NCBI GenBank assembly: GCA_937863915.1 | Contig: CALMID010000539.1 | Span: forward strand, 1 to 7,842 | Direction: 5' to 3' | DNA: 7,842 nucleotides | Origin: an uncultured Pseudomonas sp. | Lineage (GTDB): Bacteria > Pseudomonadota > Gammaproteobacteria > Pseudomonadales > Pseudomonadaceae | In this document: one piece after another, positions 5,230-7,842 of the stretch | Layout: each line of letters starts with the position of its first letter | Numbering within the stretch: position 1 is the stretch's first letter | The notes under the pieces: model-generated | Told to the model about the DNA's origin: nothing | What the model saw: the letters and a program-made list of their open reading frames with translations, nothing else | The model's database searches: none | Program-made: the position numbers and the translations under genes

Positions 5230-6213
5230 TCAATGCCCTACCAGCATGGCAATCGCCTGATCGAGCAGAGCCAGTGGATCATCGGTCTTGTGAACATCCA
5301 CCGAGAGCAGTTGGCGGAAGCGGCGCGCGCCCGGGAAGCCCTGGGCCAGGCCGAGTACATGGCGGGTGATGTGATGCATCACGCCGCCTTCGGCCAGGTG
5401 TTGTTCGATATAGGGGCGCATCCGGCTCAGGGCTTCGGCGCGACTGATCACCGCAGCGGTGCTGCAGAACAGGCGTTGATCAACCTGAGCGAGCAGGTAT
5501 GGGGTGTGGTAGGCCTCACGGCCGAGCATCACGCCGTCAAAGGTCTGCAGATGTTGCTGGCATTCATCGAGTGTCTTGATACCGCCGTTGAGGATGAATT
5601 CCAGGTCGGGAAAGTCCTGCTTCAGTTGCGCGGCCACCTCGTAGCGCAGCGGCGGCACTTCGCGGTTTTCCTTGGGCGACAGGCCTTCGAGAATGGCGAT
5701 GCGCGCATGCACAGTGAAGCTCTGGCAGCCTGCCGCAGCGACAGTGCCGATGAAGTCACATAGCTCGGCGTAGCTGTCGCGGCCATTGATGCCGATGCGG
5801 TGTTTGACCGTCACCGGGATGCTTACTGCATCCTGCATGGCCTTGACGCAGTCGCCCACCAGCTGTGGGTGGCCCATCAGGCAGGCGCCGATCATGTTGT
5901 TCTGCACCCGGTCACTGGGGCAGCCAACATTCAGGTTGACCTCGTCGTAACCGGCCTGTTCGGCCTGCTTGGCGCACGCGGCCAGTTCGGCCGGGTTGCT
6001 GCCGCCGAGTTGCAGGGCCAATGGGTGCTCGCAGTCGCTGTAGCGCAGAAAACGCTGGCGATCGCCGTGCAGCAGGGCACCGGTGGTGACCATTTCGGTG
6101 TATAGCAAAGCATGCTGAGACAGTTGGCGCAGGAAAAAGCGGCAATGCCGATCTGTCCAGTCCATCATCGGAGCGACGGAAAAGCGGCGGGAGAACGGTG
6201 TAGGGGCTTGCAT
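5230..6213 (-). CDS. dusA: tRNA-dihydrouridine synthase A
   Basis: DusA is an FMN enzyme that uses NADPH to reduce uridine to dihydrouridine in the tRNA D-loop (positions 20 and 20a in E. coli). The 327-residue product shows all family landmarks: FSVAPMMDWTDRHCRFF at 11-27, TEMVTTGA at 39-46, LQLGGS at 67-72, and NVGCPSDRVQ with catalytic Cys98, the proton donor. Further on are VKHRIGI, HARIAILEGLSPKENREVPPL, the phosphate-binding FILNGGI and MLGREAYHTP. The ATG at 6211-6213 was preferred over longer in-frame starts (up to 6324) because the upstream residues are Arg/His-rich and unlike the family. Its Shine-Dalgarno is weak. tal follows downstream, while the 179-residue unknown gene is divergent across a 219-bp gap. 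Confidence 0.95.
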   Translation of the reverse strand: MQAPTPFSRRFSVAPMMDWTDRHCRFFLRQLSQHALLYTEMVTTGALLHGDRQRFLRYSDCEHPLALQLGGSNPAELAACAKQAEQAGYDEVNLNVGCPSDRVQNNMIGACLMGHPQLVGDCVKAMQDAVSIPVTVKHRIGINGRDSYAELCDFIGTVAAAGCQSFTVHARIAILEGLSPKENREVPPLRYEVAAQLKQDFPDLEFILNGGIKTLDECQQHLQTFDGVMLGREAYHTPYLLAQVDQRLFCSTAAVISRAEALSRMRPYIEQHLAEGGVMHHITRHVLGLAQGFPGARRFRQLLSVDVHKTDDPLALLDQAIAMLVGH

Positions 6214-6432
6214 TTGGGTATCACGTGCTGCGGCGCCATGGTGCCGGCGCGGGCGCATAGGGTAGCGCAAAGTGTGTGGAGCTTCAGCTCTGTGCTTGCG
6301 AAGGCAAAGAAGTCGCGAGTGCAACGTGGGCTGCCTGTGTTGTTAGCCAGCTTTTGTGAGTGTTCAGCGGCTGATCAGTTCAGTGGCGGGCGTTATGCTA
6401 GCAGCCCATTTTTGCCAAGCTCAGGTGTCGCC
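6214..6432. other. Intergenic region between dusA and the unknown gene
   Basis: A 219-bp divergent gap. On the + strand a TATGCT (6394-6399) preceded by TTA is a good -10 for the unknown gene, but the best -35 at the right distance (CTGATC, 6371-6376) is poor. On the minus strand CTGAAG and TACCCT (6259-6264), 17 bp apart, are a weak candidate for dusA. There is no clear hairpin, repeat or RNA gene. The stretch is open in the frame of the unknown gene back to 6112 but its codons do not look coding. Confidence 0.35.
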
Positions 6433-6972
6433 ATGCAAAACCAGCTCGTTGAACTGCTCGGCCTGATCAGCTCCGGCTGCATGACTGACGAGGATATCCA
6501 GCGGGTTGCTGCTGAAGCCGCTGCGGCCTATGCCGATCCGCAGGCTTTCCTGCAGGCCAACCCGGATATCAATTACGACGATACCTTCCCGATTCCGCTG
6601 GGGGAGTGGGTGGTGGTCGGTAGCCTGCCAGATACCGTGCTGTTTCAGGCTGACAGTTACCAGGAACTGTTTCAGCAGATCGTCGACTCCTTTGGGCCCA
6701 GCGTCAGCTTCGTGCTGAAGCCTAAACAGTTGGCCAAGACTGAGCCTCTGACAGCGCTCAAGCGCATCCAGACGCAGCTCTCGGCGTTGTATCCGGAGAA
6801 GAAAGGCTATGTGCTGGTGGAGTTCAGTGAACCACTTGATGACGATCTGCAGGCCGTTCTGGTTTACAGCTGCGATGTGGCGCGAATGATGGCGCTGGCG
6901 GTGGAAGTCGGTATCTATGCCGCGCCAGCTTACGAGAGCCTCTTGGCGGCTAACGAGGCTGCTGAGGACTGA
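6433..6972 (+). CDS. Unrecognised acidic protein (179 aa)
   Basis: I do not recognise a characterised family; it looks like a conserved hypothetical protein of Pseudomonas. It is acidic, with no signal peptide and no membrane span, so cytosolic. Residues 1-40 appear helical (LVELLGLISSG, then an Ala/Glu-rich stretch). Residues 41-98 look like an alpha/beta unit containing FPIPLGEWVVVGSLPD (53-68) and SVSFVLKPKQ (93-102). A lysine-containing helix (107-120) and a strand KGYVLVEFSE (125-134) follow, and the tail (151-179) is Ala/Glu-rich. Two cysteines, at residues 16 and about 148, form no motif. The start ATG has a modest CAGGTG Shine-Dalgarno. It is monocistronic by position. Its last 43 bp overlap the 3' end of the DUF3820 gene on the other strand. 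Codon use resembles its neighbours, so transfer is not indicated. Confidence 0.78.
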   Translation: MQNQLVELLGLISSGCMTDEDIQRVAAEAAAAYADPQAFLQANPDINYDDTFPIPLGEWVVVGSLPDTVLFQADSYQELFQQIVDSFGPSVSFVLKPKQLAKTEPLTALKRIQTQLSALYPEKKGYVLVEFSEPLDDDLQAVLVYSCDVARMMALAVEVGIYAAPAYESLLAANEAAED

Positions 6973-7181
6973 GGGCAGCGCAGGGGATCGAGCAGGGGTT
7001 TGAGGCCGTTGTGATCGATTTCCTGCATCAGCATCAGCAGGCGGCCAATTTCGCCCTTGGGAAAACCTGTGCGGGCAAACCAGTTGAGGTAATGGCCGGG
7101 CAGGTCGGCAATCAGGCGGCCTTCGTATTTGCCAAAGGGCATGCGCCGGGTTACCAGCAGGAGAAGATCTTCGGGATTCAT
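6930..7181 (-). CDS. DUF3820 small protein (YpeB-like, putative QS-regulated family)
   Basis: An 83-residue cytosolic protein of the DUF3820 family, which Pfam labels as putative quorum-sensing-regulated virulence factor, and which includes E. coli YpeB. The core is unmistakable: RRMPFGKYEGRLIADLPGHYL at 12-32 (shown across its conserved MPFGKYEG and DLP elements), then NWFARTGFPKGEIGRLLMLM. The biochemical function is not established. The last ~15 residues extend past the usual family end and lie in the overlap with the convergent 179-residue gene. The start is uncertain. The ATG at 7179-7181 matches the family N-terminus but has no Shine-Dalgarno and sits 7 bases after a long hairpin. An in-frame GTG at 7221-7223 would place the hairpin inside the gene. 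Confidence 0.8.
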   Translation of the reverse strand: MNPEDLLLLVTRRMPFGKYEGRLIADLPGHYLNWFARTGFPKGEIGRLLMLMQEIDHNGLKPLLDPLRCPQSSAASLAAKRLS

Positions 7182-7188
7182 CAGCAGG

Positions 7189-7237
7189 AAAACTGTCCGG
7201 GCGGTGGGCTGCCAGTCTGGCACGCCCGAACAGTTTT
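7189..7237 (-). terminator. Long hairpin between the PuuB-like gene and DUF3820 gene
   Basis: Arms 7223-7237 and 7189-7203 pair over 15 positions. In the minus-strand RNA the single irregular pair is a G-U wobble, so the stem is continuous, whereas on the + strand it is a C-A mismatch. The 19-base loop contains a further 5-bp stem (7210-7214 with 7218-7222). In the minus direction it ends in CAGTTTTCC, a short T-run. It is therefore a plausible terminator 43 bp after the oxidoreductase stop. Because it ends only 7 bases before the DUF3820 ATG, it could equally act as an attenuator or mask that start. Confidence 0.6.
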
Positions 7238-7279
7238 TTGAATGCAGCCTGCGCGAGCGGCAGGCTGGCGATTTCAGGC

Positions 7280-7842
7280 TCAGATGCCCAGCTTGTCACA
7301 CAGGCTGTAGTACCAGGCACCCATGGCGGTAAAGGGTACGCGGAACAGGCGGCCGCCCGGGAACGGGTAGTGCGGCAGGCTGCCGAAGGCATCGAAACGC
7401 TCGGCCTGGCCGCGCAGGGCCTCGGCGAGGATCTTGCCGGCAAGGTGGGTGTAGGTCACGCCGTGGCCGCTGCAGCCCTGGGAGTAGTAGATGTTGTCGC
7501 CGATGCGGCCGACCTGAGGCAGGCGCGACAGCGTCAGTAGGAAGTTGCCGGTCCAGGCAAAGTCAATCTTCACATCTTTGAGCTGCGGGAAGGTCTTGAG
7601 CATCATCGGGCGGATCATTGCCTCGATGTTGGCCGGGTCCTTGGCGCCGTAGACCACGCCGCCGCCGTAGATCAGGCGACGGTCGCCAGTCAGGCGGAAG
7701 TAGTCCAGCAGGTAGTTGCAGTCTTCCACGCAGTAGTCATTGGGCAGCAGGCTCTTGGCCACTTCTTCGCTCAGTGGCTCGGTGGCGACTACCTGGCTGC
7801 CGCAAGGCATGGTCTTGGCCGCCAGTTCCGGCACCAGATTGC
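7280..7842 (-). CDS. puuB: FAD-dependent oxidoreductase, PuuB/PauB-type gamma-glutamylpolyamine oxidase (3' part)
   Basis: The C-terminal 186 residues of a DAO-family flavoenzyme; the start, with the N-terminal dinucleotide-binding motif, is beyond the right edge. The family is about 430 residues long, so a little under half is present. Visible landmarks are LIYGGGVVYGAKDPANIE, MLKTFPQL, the FAWTGNFLLTLSRLPQVG block and the C-terminal FAD-contacting YYSQGCSGHGVTYTHLAGK segment, ending in PFPGGRLFRVPF and AMGAWYYSLCDKLG. This pattern fits gamma-glutamylputrescine oxidoreductase (PuuB), called PauB in Pseudomonas, where several paralogues oxidise gamma-glutamylated polyamines to aldehydes. Which paralogue or substrate this one uses cannot be told. 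No other polyamine gene is visible. A hairpin follows downstream. Confidence 0.85.
   Translation of the reverse strand, partial: NLVPELAAKTMPCGSQVVATEPLSEEVAKSLLPNDYCVEDCNYLLDYFRLTGDRRLIYGGGVVYGAKDPANIEAMIRPMMLKTFPQLKDVKIDFAWTGNFLLTLSRLPQVGRIGDNIYYSQGCSGHGVTYTHLAGKILAEALRGQAERFDAFGSLPHYPFPGGRLFRVPFTAMGAWYYSLCDKLGI

Noticed and set aside
6214..6324. Longer DusA N-terminus starting at 6324
   Set aside because: The extra 37 residues are Arg/His-rich and unlike DusA proteins, which begin shortly before the FSVAPMMDWTDRH block.
7245..7267. Hairpin with arms CAGCCTGC and GCAGGCTG downstream of the oxidoreductase
   Set aside because: It has no T-run on the exit side on either strand; the neighbouring hairpin at 7189-7237 is the better terminator.
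6421..7443. A 340-codon open frame on the minus strand spanning three genes
   Set aside because: It runs antisense to the 179-residue gene and out of frame through DUF3820 and the oxidoreductase. Its product is Arg/Ser/Pro-rich without family features, typical of GC-rich shadow frames.
1..7842. CRISPR arrays, tRNA/rRNA genes, insertion sequences, prophage or defence genes
   Set aside because: I looked for regular repeats, cloverleaf-like sequence, transposase or integrase motifs and terminal repeats, and saw none. The content is core-genome in character.

Overview
The window reads as an ordinary, well-conserved piece of a Pseudomonas chromosome. Base composition is GC-rich. Nearly every protein has the Pseudomonas form of its family: a long QueF, a PP2C-type RssB followed by RssC, Tal and DusA. 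From memory, the gene order resembles the P. aeruginosa PAO1 region around PA2795-PA2806, but this was not checked by a search. I see no mobile elements, CRISPR, tRNA or rRNA genes.

Layout from left to right. The 3' part of queF (preQ0 reductase, + strand) ends at a bidirectional terminator. It faces two minus-strand genes, a DUF4404 small helical protein and a hotdog-fold acyl-CoA thioesterase. A short divergent promoter region carrying a 13-bp palindrome separates the thioesterase from mlaA (vacJ, outer-membrane phospholipid removal, + strand). mlaA ends at a second bidirectional terminator shared with a convergent small PilZ-domain (c-di-GMP receptor) gene. A 204-bp intergenic region with a good minus-strand sigma70-type promoter separates pilZ from the divergent rssB-rssC pair. 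That pair is a response regulator with a PP2C phosphatase output and a STAS anti-sigma-factor antagonist, overlapping by 4 bp. A GC-rich hairpin lies between rssC and the convergent minus-strand pair dusA -> tal.

Further right are an unrecognised 179-residue acidic protein (+), a small DUF3820 protein (-) whose 3' end overlaps it tail to tail, and the 3' part of a FAD-dependent amine oxidoreductase of the PuuB/PauB type (-). A long hairpin sits between that oxidoreductase and the DUF3820 start codon.

Functionally the most interesting block is 2000-4180. A c-di-GMP receptor gene is divergent from a phosphorylation-controlled partner-switching pair (RssB/RssC) that is expected to control the general stress sigma factor RpoS. 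The other genes serve housekeeping roles: queuosine and dihydrouridine tRNA modification, the pentose phosphate pathway, envelope lipid asymmetry and polyamine catabolism. No wholly new system is evident. The points worth a second look are regulatory DNA and small protein oddities.
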